Below are positions 1 to 12,637 of a stretch of DNA of 64,000 nt, one piece after another (the stretch's first letter is position 1; the number at the start of each line of letters is the position of its first letter). The notes beneath the pieces were generated by a model. It was not told the DNA's origin. It was given only the letters and a program-made list of their open reading frames with translations, and searched no databases. The DNA is from Motacilla alba alba (taxonomy: Eukaryota; Chordata; Aves; Passeriformes; Motacillidae). Where the stretch lies: assembly GCF_015832195.1 (NCBI RefSeq), contig NC_052045.1, positions 2,356,001-2,420,000 of the forward strand, given 5' to 3'. A program made the translations under genes and the position numbers.

Positions 1-3000
1 TTAGAAAACTTAAGAACCATTAAAGGAATTTGATAGCTCCAAGCAGTCATAAGAATCATTTTTAAGACAGAGCCTGACATAAAAGATATTATGTGATACG
101 GCTGCCAGAAACAGAGGCTGGTTTTGTTTACACAGAAGAGTTCTGTACTCATAACTCTGAATTTGGCAAACTGCTTGTGCCTAAAATACATGACACACTT
201 TAATCACAGGGATCTTTCTTGGTATATAGAAGAATAGTCACCTAAGACATTCACTTTAAAATATTTATGTATTCAGGCAGGCTTTAGCCAGAAAAAAAAC
301 ACATTAGATCCTTACAATAATTTTATATAAAAACCATTTGTGAATTGCTATTGTTTTATGAGAGAAAATATGGCTATTATATATAAATACACATATATAT
401 GTGTGCAGGTTTTTGCACAAAACTGCATTTGAAAAATGTGGATACTTGCAAAATAACCAGAGACATTCTTTGGTCTTATTCTTCATCCAGTTTTGCAACC
501 AACAAAACTATTTTTTGTTATAACCATGAACAAGAAAACTTCAGTGAGCTATTAGTTGGTCTATTAATTGCACTGACACCACTTCTTCCAGCAGTGCAGG
601 GGCCAGTTGTTCTATTCCTACAAACTGAAACTGCCCTCTACCAACAAAATATAACTTTTATCCCAACATAATTTTTCAACTGACAGAATTTTAGTTTTTG
701 AAAATTAAATCACTTTTTTTCTCAGATTAAAAAATAACACAAGTAATTTTGATTTCTCTTCTACAAAATGCACTAAAAAAAGATGAGGGGGAAACCCTCA
801 TGCGTTTTTGGGCAGTGATTATTTTAAAGGTGTTTTACACCCACAGTCTGTTTCTTATTAGCATTAGAAAGTGAAATTCTTAGAATTAGAAATTCTTTCC
901 CTCCAAAGGAGAGCTACTGCAGATTTCAAAACACCGTCAGTCTCTGAGGCAATTGTCACTTATATAACCAGAACATGATCCAGTATGTACAAAAAGTGCA
1001 TTGCAATACTGGGAGTTTTTACTCCTATTTATGGAAATGGGAGTGTTGTAACCTAAATCTCTGTAAAACTCTGAATGATTTACATCTGCTTAAACCTCAC
1101 TGTAAAACAGACAGACACAGCAAAAAGAAGTGGAGTTTAGGAGGTGAGTAAAAGTTATGCAATAGGCAACAGGTATTTAAATTCACAAAAGCAGTTTTAG
1201 AAGCAGGAACTATCTCCTAGTGGTGCCCGCAAGTCTCCTCGGACAAATATCCTTAGGGCACCACAAAATGAGAGTGGAAGCACTGAAAACACCCAAATAA
1301 ATTGCTTTAGCATTTTTCACGCCTCAGTTTAACTGATTCCAAGTCCCAGAGAAGTGACCCCGCACTCATTTAAGGAACCCAAAACCCCATTTTCCCCCGC
1401 CCCCTGCTCAGCTGTAGGATCACAGCCATGAGCCAGGGAGGGTGCAGTGGGGGGACACTGCTCGCACAAATTCCCAGCCCCTGCTCCAAGGACAGTGACT
1501 CTAAACCCTTCTGCTCCCTCCTATCAGACTTTGCTGGTTGTTCACGAAAGGATGGAAGGGCTGGGCTTGAAGCAGGAGCTCCTGCCAAAGCCTTCTCCCC
1601 ATCAGGAGCCTCCCCACGGCGTGTCCTCCAGGTTTGGTTTGTCTGTGCTCTCAGGAGTTATATGGAGAGCTGTGAGGGCTTTTTTGAGTCTTCGATTTGT
1701 TGTTTCCAGAAGGATGTATTCATCCTTTCCCCTTCTGTATAAGGAATTGGTGGTTGGATTTGTTGTTGTGTAAGTGTTATGGAGGGTGTCTCTAAACTGT
1801 CTAATTAATTCTCATTTAGACAGTTTATCCTTAAAAAGCCTTGTAAAGAGAGAGATACGACTCCACTTTCAGCTTGTCAAAGTACTGTAGAACTCAGTTT
1901 GTAGAACTGTAACACAGATAAGAACCAATAAACATCCGAGTCCGAACAAGAAATCCCATCTCACACGTTTAATCCCAGCCTTAACAAAAAAAACCCAAAG
2001 AATCCACAGTGCTCCCTCAGTCACATCCCCCTTTTCCCCCAGCTCAGGAAGAGGAGTGAGGCAAAAGCAGTTAGAGCTTCAGGGGTAGCTGGAAGTTCTC
2101 CAGAGAGGAGCAGGAAGGAGGACACGGGGCTGCCATCCACGTCCCACACAGCGAGTCCCCCATGCTCCTGCAGCTCACTCGGCCTCATTGTGGGGTTTAT
2201 TTCACCTCCAAGTTAAAAAAACAAAGCCTCTTGGGGATGCTAAAAGATGCGATATGTGATGCAACCAATACATGTGGCCCTGAGATTTAAGAATGCTGTT
2301 TGTTTTGCAAAGAGGCTTCTCGTGTGAGCGCATTAATTCTGAGAACGGGTATCACTCACAGTGCTGCCAGATCAAACCAGCAAGAGACAAAAAAATTTAA
2401 GTTAAATATGTATGGTCCCAGAAAGAAAATATTTTAAACAAAGATTAGTTTTTAAGGAAATGGCTTCATGCTGTTCACGTACAGTTCAAGCCTTCCCTTA
2501 TTATATAAAAATAAAAAAATGTTTATTTCTTTGGATGGCTTGTCAGTATGTGTCAGTTTGGGATGTTTATGATAAAATGTCAACACAAAGCTGCAGTATA
2601 TCAGGCCCCTTGTGTTTTAGCCCATTTAGTGCTTATGGTTCTGTCTCAGTAACTCTGTACATAAAAAAAATGCATAATATTTTTTCCACTTGATAAGTCT
2701 ACACTTAAGGGATCCTGGTGTATTGAAACAGTTATGCATGGCCTGCAGGTTACTTATTTCTTTTTTTCCCCTCCTATTTCCAGATCCTCATTTATTTTTG
2801 TTTTTAACAGAATTTAAAATTAAGGTTTTTTAGGGCAGATAAAACAGCCAAGTGCTCACTGATGCTTTTAGGAAAATCCCTCTTTTGAATGCAAAAGCTG
2901 TTGCAGTTCCAGCAGATCACACAGGAAAGTCTAACAAGCTTCTGGAGAAGCACTGAGCTTTTTTTTTATTATTATTATTCCAGTCAGTCAACTGACAACA

Positions 3001-4687
3001 GCTCCAGCCCGGTTAGAAATCCTTTAAACTGCACTTCAGAAATCACCAACACAATTGCTACTAATTGGCAGTTTTGCTGGCAGGCTCAGGAAAGGAAAAG
3101 CGGCAGAGACTGAAGGGGCCATGGGGAGAGGGAGCCCCTCCTGCCTGTCAGGAATCCTCTCCCAGGGCAGGGCTGAGCGTTCCTGAGGCACAGGGGTTCT
3201 GGAGGAAAGAATAAAAACATCTCCTGCTCCGTCCATACCTGTGGGTACAGGGCAGCATCCCCCTGGGACAGCCAAAAGGTGTCACAGAGCCCAAGAATCA
3301 TTTAGGAAAGATTGCTAAAATATATTTTCAAATGGTTACTCTTGAACCTTGCCGTTGCAGGTTGTCTTTTACTACTTTTCTAGCTGACTGTAGGAAGGAA
3401 AACAATGCAGCCAGGGTGAAAGCAAGCCATGAGCTGCAAAAATCTGAGCTGGGAGAGGATTAAACCCCAGAATAGTTGGTTAGTTTTTTTTTTTTAATTA
3501 TAGAAGCCTTTGCCTGGGTCTCAATGAAACTCTGAAGTCTATGAGCTGTGCTTTGACTGCAATCCATAACCAAGCCCCAAGCCCAGCCTTCCTGGGTGCA
3601 AACCCATTTCACACAGCCCATGTGCACCACGGCTCTTCACTGAAAATGCAAATTGATTCCCACAAACTGCTAATCCCAAGACTTTTTTTCAATCGTTTTT
3701 GATTCCTAATGGTACCTTAGGACCACAAAATCAGCATCCAGATTTCGTTAGGAGCTTTCTGTGAGCCATTTATCTTGAGAAAGACCAGGCCTTAACTGGT
3801 GTTCAGGCAAAAGCATTTTGAGTGAGCGAAATCTGCAGAAAGGATGTAAATTACAGAAGCAATTGCTCTGCTGACTGTGTGATATAATGGCTTTCCCACT
3901 GGGTGGCAATTAAAGGATTGTGGCATTCCTTTCTTGAAAAGCTCTGCTGCAAGGCAGCCAAACACAGAGATGTGGGCTTGCACTTTGCTTGGAAGTCCCA
4001 TCCCAGCTGGATACACACAATATTCCCCATAGCTATGGGATTGCTGAGGCTGTTGGGCTGCCTGGGCAGGTAGAGTGCATAAATCAAATCAACCTGTCCA
4101 CCAAGCTCAAGGAACACCAAATAAATTACTGCGCTTATTCCCCATATTAATGGACAAATCACATTTTCCCCGTTTGAGAACATTTTGTCCCTGCTGAAAG
4201 CTTCCCAATGCCAGATGTGCCATAGCTGGAGGATATTCCTGCAGCAAGACTGAACCTGGGCCTACTGCTCAGAATTCCTCACCATTTTCCCTAAAGGTGC
4301 CTTCATGAGATTAAAGTCTGCAAAGTTCACCTTATGGTGAACAGGTGGAGAATTGTAGATCAAACTCCCCCTCAGCTCCTGCCATGGAAAAAGCCATCCT
4401 GAGCATCCATAAAGCAGCTGGATTTGTCAGAGTGCTGGCCCTGAGCTGTGTCACTGCACAGGAGAGGAAACGTCTGCACTTGCAGGTCGCTCTGAGGACC
4501 AGGACAATGCAGCATGGAATTTGGATGGCTCCTTGGATCCACCTTACCTGGATGAAAATCCAAACTCCTTCCCAATGGGGATAATGAACCAGTGAAAGGG
4601 AAGTTCAGGTACCTAAGGCAGCTACTGAAAAAACTATTAAACCAGACCAACCTGAAATTTACTGCTAATGTACATGTCAGAAGGGTT
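1..4687. other. Unique AT-rich non-coding DNA
   Basis: No exon, RNA gene or transposon is recognisable here. Open frames are short (about 126 codons at most) and show no familiar domain. The one structured element I found is a short stem-loop: 1793-1804 pairs with 1816-1827 (12 bp, 11-nt loop). A perfect octamer motif ATGCAAAT lies at 3646-3653. Part of 3070-3260 is richer in G and C but has no CpG-island character. Most likely intergenic or intronic DNA. Confidence 0.6.
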
Positions 4688-4710
4688 AAAAACAAACAAA
4701 CAAACAAAAA
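4688..4710. repeat. (AAAC)n microsatellite
   Basis: A short run of AAAC units between unique flanks, ending in a five-A tract. It is too short to be confidently polymorphic. Similar CAAA/TTTG-rich tracts occur at 26491-26568, 36917-36950 and 38316-38392. Confidence 0.85.
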
Positions 4711-7700
4711 GCAGTATCCAAGCCCCACAGCCAACCCAAGACCTCTTGGCATTTCTGGATAATTATGTAAAAATTGAACTCTTCTGATTATTAAAGGTTA
4801 ATATGTTCTTGTCAATATACAATATATTTTGGGTAAATATGACGAGATATGGTAGTTTTGTGCTAGTCTAAACCAGAAAAACTCTTGTTTTTCTTATTTA
4901 ATATATTGGAGAAAAAAAATAAACCACTTCTTTTTTTCCTTACAGTTGCTAGCAGCAATAAATATGTTTTCTACTCACTGATTTATTTATTGTTCTGTCA
5001 AACTAAGAACATTTGAAGTATTTCTGCACTAAATATATTCAACTCATCAAAAATCATGTACGGAATGAGAATTGTCAGAATAAAATTAGCAAGATTTTCT
5101 TTTAGTGCAAGTCATAACAAACAGAGCTTTGTATTTGGCACAATAAAATTCTTGCTTTAAAATCAAAATTTAACCTTTAAATAAACTACAGAAGGAAAAA
5201 GTAAAATCCTGTTTTTCTGAGGAGAAATTTAGAAACAATATGTTGTTTTGCATATAATCTTAATTAATGGAAGTGACTGCACAACCGTAATTATGAGACC
5301 CACATTTGATTGATACCTGATATTCAAGTGAAAAATGAGTAATTCTGTGTTTTTGGAAAAGGAAGTGGTTTAATTTTTTTGTTCAGCATGTTAGTCAACA
5401 GCAGTAAGGACGTGCACTATGAGAATTAACACCCACAAGCTTTTTTGTTTAAATAAATCTCTACACTTTCAACTGCCAAGTGAAAAAGAGGAAATGAATT
5501 AATTACAAAATCTTAACAGCAATTTTCACCAAACTGAGCTCCTAAGGAAAAGCGACTTTATTCAGTCTTTTAGTTGGCTAGCAAAGACTTCTGCAAGTAA
5601 AATGGTAAAACTGATAGACACTTAACAGAGGCAGGTGATTAAATCAGAGCAGTTTCACTCTCTGGGAGGGATCAGTCAGCTCAGGAGAGCTGAGCTATAC
5701 CTGATCTCCAGCACACCTGATTGTCATAAATGCCAGGCACAAAATACAGCTTTTGCTGTCTATCATCTGGAGTAAGAAGTAGTCCTAAATGCAGATTTAA
5801 ATTTAGTTGCAGTTGCTGGTGGCTCGTGCTGGGGAGAGTTACAGGACCTCTCACAGATTTCCCAGGTTCCTGCTGCACAGCCCTGCCAGATGGGCAAGAA
5901 ACAAATATTGCATGAAATGGCTGAAACCCCGGAATGGAAAACCCTGGACTTTTATTGTAGTGAATGACTGAGATCAGCTGAAGTTCAGATCATGTCACAT
6001 CATCAGGATGGGCTCCAGCCTGTCCCGGCAGCAGCCCTGATGCCAGATGGATTTGGCAACAGTGTGCAGAGCAGTAACACGAATTAGGATGGGGAAATGT
6101 GACACTGAAATCTTTCAGTCTCCACGATTTGGTCCACTCTCCTCCTCCAATTAAGGCAGCAGTGGAATGTTTGGGGATGGTTAATTTTTGTTCCCTCTGA
6201 GAAATGCTGTGTCCTTGACTCTCCCCTTGTTTCACAGGCACAAGAACATTGGGCTGACTTGCACTGACTCCATTTCAGCCGTGAGTGAAGCCATGAATTA
6301 TTGCCCATCACCATCCCATGGTTTGAGTGACATCCTTCAATTTAAGGCCCACACCCAGGATTACACAGAAGTGGAAAGCTCACTAGAATAATGTATCTTT
6401 CAGCTGGCAGAGTAACCCCATTTTTGGGAAATGAAGATGTTCTTACAGACACTTAAAGATGCATTTTAAGAAGGACAACACTGTACTTGAGTTGTATGCC
6501 TAATTTGCAGTGCAAAGATAAGAAATCAACTGCTTGTTCTTGACTCATATTTTCAATGAGCTTGTTATTTGCTCTGCTCAGTGTTTATGCAAGAAAAATT
6601 GCTCATTGAAAAGTAAAGTAGAAAAGAACAAAGAAAAAACATTTTTAGCTTAATTTTAATTTGTGCATGCTGGGCAAACAGCATGAATTTTCCTGTAAAA
6701 ATTATGTTGAAATTGGAGCCATTGAGCTCGGGAGTGTTCAATCTCAGTTTTGCTTGTTTAACCAGTTCTTGATTTCTGAGCGAGTGAATCTAATGCACTA
6801 TGCTTGGGGATGTTTCTTACTGTATTTCATTACAGCTGCTGAGAATTTAAAGCAATTAGCTTTTCATGTTTTCCCTGTTTCTTTTTGTGTAGTGTTCCCT
6901 ACCATGGGACTGCTCTTATTATCTTGTATGTTAAAGCTCATCAAATTTGTATCCTTGTTTGCCAGGCAAAAATTAGCTGTGAACTATAGGAGCTGCTCTG
7001 GAGCTCTGCTCTGCACATTCTGCCTGATTTCTGCAGTGTGCTGCTGCTCAGGGATCAGCTCCTGGGTTCCTGCCTCGCCTTAGGGCGCAGGCAGATGTTC
7101 TCACTTTTGGTAACTTCATGTGAATTTGGACACCAAGCTCTGTGTCCTTGCTGTTGCCAAAGTTGTTTGAAGGATCTTCCACCTTCCACAGCAGGACACG
7201 GGCTCCAACAAGTGAGTTACACCTCTGAAATGATAATTAATTTTATTTATTTATCACTAATGGAGTGATATTTCAACTTTGGATCAAGCTGTTCTTTCTC
7301 CCTGCTCTCCCCATATTTTGTGACCTCTCTTGATAACAATTCAGATGTAAGCTTACACAAAAGTTGCATGCAACTGCCAGAAACTGAGAGGGGCATTTAA
7401 TTATCTTTAAACATTCTCCTGAATTCTTTGGCACCATTCACAATCCTGTCTGTGGCATTCTGACATTGTGCACTCGGCATCATAGAACACAAACAGAATA
7501 TCTTCATCTCTGGATAGGAACAAGATAGCCTGCACAATCAGATACATTTCACAGAGATAAATCCTGACAGACACTTTAGTAGCTCCCTGCATTGGTGGTG
7601 AGGAGCACTAAGCTTGTACTTGAATGTCATTTTTGTTTTCTGCCACTTCCTGGATACACAAAAATATGTAGGCAATAAAACTAGCAGTCAATGAAAAAGT

Positions 7701-8686
7701 ATGACTCTTGTAGTTGTAGGAATTTCCTATTTGACTCGTGTTAAGGACATGAAAAGAGAAGCCTGAAAAATCTTTTCAGAATTCAAAACCCAGTTTCTAC
7801 CCTGTTCAATTTTCACTCCATCTCCACCAGTTAACAATGAGCCAGTTCACTCTGGTGCTCTTTTTGTTAGATGGTTTTTCTGTAGAAATGAGCTGACTCT
7901 CCTTTAATCAGAATGTGCAGTAGACAAATGAAGCTGTGTAAGTACTTCAAGCCTGCTGAATGCCAAAGGAATTTAATCTTTCTGCCATCTGAACACCTGT
8001 AAGCAGTCCTGGGCTGGTTTTCCTGGCATCGGGAGTGTGTGGGGATGGGCCCTTTTGGCCCTGCAGAGGCTGCTTCAGCCCTGATCCCACCCTGCTGATG
8101 GAGGCACAGCTCTCACAGCCAGGACAGTGCAGCCACCTCAGCTCCTGTCACTGTTTTGCAGTCATTTTTAGGAAATGGACTGCATTCTTCACACTCTTGA
8201 AGATTCAAACACCCCTCTTGAAAAAGCTGAGTACATTTCTTTTTATTTCACACATTCTACTGCTTCGAGTTTGAGGGCGGGCTTAGGGTCCATTTTCTCA
8301 AAACTGCCATAAGGTTAAAACTTTAAAGCTTTTTTTTTTTTTTTTGTGGAATACAGCGAGTACTTTCCATCTAAACCTCTGTTCTGCGGTCTGACAGTAA
8401 GCTTGGATCTGGTAATCTAACAGAGGCAAAAAAAAAGCAGTCTCAGCAGACATGCTCCAACCTTGTGTTCGACCATATTAAGAATTAATACTTAGTCTTG
8501 CCATACAACCCAGCTTTAATAAAGCCACCTAAATCCTCTTGGCTGCTGCTTTGACAGGGCAGCATCAATCGCAGCGCTCGACTTTTGTGTTTGCTAATTC
8601 AATAGGCAGCCAGACAAGGCTTTCAGAGCTGCCTTTATGGGATAATGAGGCTTTTTACATAGTTTCAGTTTTTGCCATGTTGACAG
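4711..8686. other. Unique non-coding DNA with a T16 run
   Basis: AT-rich DNA without a recognisable gene or transposon. The longest open frame, 6661-7083 on the + strand (140 codons), is rich in Leu, Cys and Phe, matches no family I know, and reads like a chance frame. A 16-base T run lies at 8330-8345. I see no other repeat structure. Confidence 0.55.
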
Positions 8687-8711
8687 AAAAAAAAAAAAAA
8701 AAAAAAAAAAA
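8687..8711. repeat. A25 homopolymer
   Basis: Twenty-five consecutive A residues. The upstream sequence has no gene-like body and I see no flanking duplication, so this looks like a mononucleotide repeat and not the tail of a processed retrocopy. Its exact length may be unreliable. Confidence 0.85.
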
Positions 8712-8792
8712 GCATCCTTGAGAAGGATGGATTTTAAAAATATTTTCAGAATAAATGCTTCCTGCATATTAAACGCTTCTGATAGGACCAGC

Positions 8793-8848
8793 TGTTTGAA
8801 CTTTCTTTCCAAGTATTTAGTGTTTGAACTTTCTTTCCAAGTATTTAG
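8793..8848. repeat. Perfect 28-bp tandem duplication
   Basis: The 28 bases at 8793-8820 are repeated without a mismatch at 8821-8848. Zero divergence between adjacent copies points to a recent slippage or template-switch event. The duplicated unit has no recognised motif, and 28 is not a multiple of three, in line with a non-coding setting. Confidence 0.95.
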
Positions 8849-11605
8849 TGTATCCTCAGGAAACATGGACTTGGGATGTGCCTCCTTTTCGTATCTTCAC
8901 TGGCCATTTTTGACAGATCAGAAGCCTTAAAGTATCATCAGTTGAAGGTGAAGACAAATCTAAGGTTTCTAACAGGCTTCTTGTGTCTCAATTTCCTGCA
9001 TTTTATATGATTTTCACCTCTCCAAGACAATACTGCAACTTTTTGGCAGTTCCAATTACATTTTAATGTCATTAAAGCACGAATCTACATATTTAGCTGA
9101 AGGTTTGTGCATCTGAGTGGAAATGTAGAAGATGGCTTGGTGCTGATCTGGTTAAGCACACCACTGCCCCAAAGAATTTGTCTCAAAGCTGCCTGCATGC
9201 AGCTCTTCCCTGTCTTTAATTATTAATCAGTTGGATTAAGTAAGTAGATCTGGTATTTTTTTTTCCCCAATTACATTGGAAGTCTGGATTCTTTTCAAAT
9301 CCAGACTCAAAGGGTCAACAAGAGCAAAATTCACACTGATCTGACCATGCCAAGATTATATTTCTGATTAGGGAAGATAATTTTCCAAATTTAATACTTT
9401 TAAGTAAGTTTTTTTTTTTTTTTTCCCACCCTCGAGGGTCTACTCTGAGGCTTCTTTTTCTTTTTTTTTTTCTTTTTTTTCTCATTTATGTAGTTCTGTT
9501 CACTTCTTTTTCAGTGCATGCTTAGTTATGTTTGGATCTTGATTGGGAATTTTGACCTCTGAAGTATTTCAGCTTTAAAAATACCAGTAGTGATCAAAAT
9601 AGTTCTGGTTTGAAACTCATTAACATTTAATATTTAAAATCAAGAGTCTTTCAAGCCTGGCCTCAATCAGCAGTTCAGGGGCTATGGCAAAACTGTAGAT
9701 TTTGTTGGATCTGTCCCTTAAATGAGTGGAAATGCACCAGTATTTGCATTTTGTCCTGAATGCTGCAGTGAGGTTCTGCCAGGGTTATACGCTACAGAAG
9801 TACAGAATTTATGCAAATAATGGACAAAGTAAGCCATGTTACTGGCATTTGCTTAATTAGCTGTTCTGCCTTAATCAGAAATACAAACAGGTAACACTGT
9901 CTCAGCAACACCACCTTTTGGTGTTTGAGTGCTTTTTTAGCAATCAGTGTTTTTAACAACAGAGCAGCTTCAGGTGTCACTGGAATCCCCCAGGGAAGTT
10001 CAGCTCCAGCTTCCCTAAACCCTGCAGCCTTCAGCTGTTTTGCTCACAAGGCTGGTGACTTGGTTCCCCTCTGACTCTGTACTTCGACACTTAACACCTA
10101 CTAAATGTTGTTATATATAGTTTTTTGATGAAACATCACTTCAGAGGCTTTACCTTTCTGACATTTCTGCAACCAGTTGGTGTTTGGAACTGCACAGAAC
10201 AGCATTTATCAGGGAAAAAAAATATCCAAAAAACCAAAGATGAGTTAGGGACTCTAAAACAGCAACGGAAATTGAGAGAGCGAGAATCTAGAGCCTCCTG
10301 TCTCATTCTTGATTTTTTTCCCTCACCCTGCTGACAGAGACCTTGTCTCTGGAACCTGATAATTTAGTTGTTTCAAGCCCTGCATCTTCTGACATTTACT
10401 AAGGTCCTCAATTGATTTATCTCAGTTAAGTACATTCGTACATTGACAGTTCTTAATCATTTTTTTTTTATCTGCCCAGTCATGGCTGTACAACCCAATT
10501 GCTCTCAATCCTCCAAGAATCGAATCACCACAAATCAAAGCCCTTAGGTAACAAACCCCAAAACTTACTGAGCAAAACCTGATTCACTTGTTAAAAACGT
10601 ACTGAGCAAAAAGTGATTCACTTGTTTTTTCAGGGTTTGGTTTTTTTTTTGAGGTTTTCCTTGCTTCTTGCCCAGTTTTGGAACCAACCTGAAGAGCCCC
10701 CTGAACAAATTTACTATATAATAAAATTCAGCAGTGTTACTAGCTCGATTTGTGAGGTTAACTTGTGGAAAAACTTCCATAAACAGAATAATTTGACACT
10801 TTGCTCTTTAAGAGCCTCCCTGCTTGTTGCTGCAGTCAGGGCTGATGGAGCTGAAGCTGTCAGGGAGTTTGTCTCCTCTAATACCCAGGTGAATGTAGAT
10901 GCCTGTTCACATTAAAACACATTTCTCATGCAACACAGAGTTGCTCAAAATGCGAGTTTGTCCCCTGCTGCTGCTGCTGAGCCATCCCTTCACTTCACAC
11001 ACTTTTGCCCAGGGCCATGCTGGTTTCTGTTCATAAAGGCTTCACATCAGGGTCCCACTGCTGCCTAATTGCAGCTGGGAGCTGGAAAGAGCAGCACTGT
11101 GGCTTTTTCTAATGGGTTGTGCTTGGAAATTCCCGTGCATAATGTCCTGTGGCAGGATTTCAGATTCCTGTCACACACCAAAACTCGAGTCAGCCAGTCC
11201 AGCTGTAATTGTGCTAACAGCAAATTGCCTGTTGCTGGCTTCTTTTTGCCAGTAACCATTTGTAAAGCTATCGCAGAGTTTTCAAAGCAGGGGCATAACC
11301 ATGTTTTCACTAAATGTGTCTGTATTTTTCCCTGCCCTGGAAGTAGAGTGTGGATTGCCTTCCTCAGCCCCCTGATTGAGGGAGTTAGTGACCCCTGCAC
11401 CCAGCACCGCTGCAGGTCACAGGCAGGGTGGTTTTACAGTCTTGGGAAACCCCCCTGATCTCTGAATTCCTGTCATGACAGCAGATTGAGACAATTATCA
11501 GCATTTTTAACTCCACCACCATGGGGTTTGTGATTTAGTCATAAAAACAATCAGGCAGTGCTGAGCCCTGACATGACAGCTCCAACTCACAGAGCTCTCA
11601 GTGCT
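8849..11605. other. Non-coding DNA with hairpin and pyrimidine tracts
   Basis: No gene found. A short inverted repeat at 9281-9290 / 9298-9307 gives a perfect 10-bp stem with a 7-nt loop. T-rich tracts lie at about 9411-9424 and 9459-9482. One perfect octamer (ATTTGCAT) is at 9742-9749. Open frames up to 129 codons (11069-11458 and its antisense partner) look like chance frames in a moderately GC-rich patch. Confidence 0.55.
10566..10629. repeat. Imperfect 34-bp tandem duplication
   Basis: A unit containing TACTGAGCAAAA and GATTCACTTGTT starts at 10566 and again at 10600, with a few substitutions between the copies. The divergence indicates an older local duplication than the one at 8793-8848. 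Confidence 0.85.
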
Positions 11606-11611
11606 GGGCTG

Positions 11612-12029
11612 TGTTACTACGACATTTTCATGAAAATCCTTTTGCTAGGATTTTCTTCTCTTGGGAAGTTGAGGGGTTTTAGAAACAAAATGTAAACAAC
11701 GGCTATCTGTTGCTGTGGAATGCAACGGGTGTATCTGTGATTGGTCTCATGTGGTTGTTTTTAATTAATGACCAATCACAGTCCACTTATTTAGACCGTC
11801 TCAGTCAACCACAAGATTTTATTATTCATTTCATTCTATTCCTGCCTTGCTTTTTGATAATTTCTTTTTCCCTATTCTTTTAGTATAATTTTAGTCCAGC
11901 ATTTTTTAAATAATATATATCATAATAAATATATAATATATAATATTATATATATAATAAATCAACCTTCTAAAAAATAGAATCAAAATTCTCATCTCCT
12001 CCCTTGTCCTAACTGCCCTAAAAACGACA
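11612..12029 (+). mobile_element. Solo LTR of an avian endogenous retrovirus (family A/B)
   Basis: A 418-bp element that starts TGTTACTACG, ends CGACA, and is flanked by a nearly perfect 6-bp duplication (GGGCTG at 11606-11611, GGGTTG at 12030-12035). It has an AT-rich 3' part and a polyadenylation signal AATAAA at 11956-11961, which fixes the orientation as +. It aligns along its length with the element at 22924-23315 on the opposite strand; shared blocks include GAAAATCCTTT near the start and GTGGAATGCAAC in the middle. No retroviral genes are adjacent, so it is a solo LTR left by LTR-LTR recombination. A 6-bp duplication is typical of class II (ERVK-like) elements; that class call is inference. 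The mutated duplication suggests it is older than its sister copy. Confidence 0.85.
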
Positions 12030-12405
12030 GGGTTGTGCACTTGAGAGGGGTCAGCAAAGCGTTTCTTAGGACAAAGAAACAATCAGCGTGGACTCTGCCA
12101 CCATCATCATCATCATCATCATCATCACCATGCCTGGTCCTGGCAGAGTTGCTCCCAAAGAGGGTTTTTGACAAGGTGAAGCACCACTGTGGCTGCTTAT
12201 TTCGTGCAGCATTGTTGCCTTGTCACCCACACACACCTCCGAGCACAAAGAGGCTGTGATTGTCCTTGCCTTACACGCTGCCATTGAAGAAATGGAGAAA
12301 CAGACTGTTTAAATACAAACATTGCACTTTGAACTTGGCTGCTCAAGTGCTGGATCCACAAAGCGACTGAAAAAGAATAATATTGCTTTGTGCCAGCCTA
12401 ACTGA
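12030..12405. other. Non-coding DNA with a (CAT)8 microsatellite
   Basis: Unique sequence after the LTR. The CAT/ATC trinucleotide run at 12102-12127 creates artificial poly-Met, poly-Asp and poly-Ser frames that are not genes. Nothing else is recognisable. Confidence 0.6.
12102..12127. repeat. (CAT)8 trinucleotide microsatellite
   Basis: Eight perfect CAT units followed by an interrupted CAC. Likely length-variable between individuals. It sits in non-coding DNA. Confidence 0.95.
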
Positions 12406-12637
12406 TGGCTCAATAAACAGCAAACATGAATTAAGGAATTATGATAACATAAATTATCAAAAATATTTTATACATATAGTCTAACTAGTGGTTTATTTAC
12501 TTATATTTATTTATATATAGTCTATACTAGTGGCTTTATTTATATAGTCTAACTAGTGGCTTAATAAACAGCAAACATGAGGTAAGGAATGGGTAAGGAA
12601 TGGTGATAACACAAGTAATCAAAAATATTTTATATTT
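12406..12637. repeat. Diverged tandem duplication, period about 151 bp
   Basis: A block beginning TGGCTCAATAAACAGC at 12406 recurs from 12557 with substitutions and a small expansion (a repeated GGTAAGGAAT unit around 12581-12602). Between the two copies a smaller unit built on TATAGTCTAACTAGTGG occurs three times, near 12475, 12516 and 12541. This shows nested rounds of local duplication in AT-rich DNA. Confidence 0.85.

Noticed and set aside
12102..12127. CAT run read as a poly-His, poly-Met or poly-Asp coding segment
   Set aside because: It is a trinucleotide microsatellite producing homopolymer frames on both strands.
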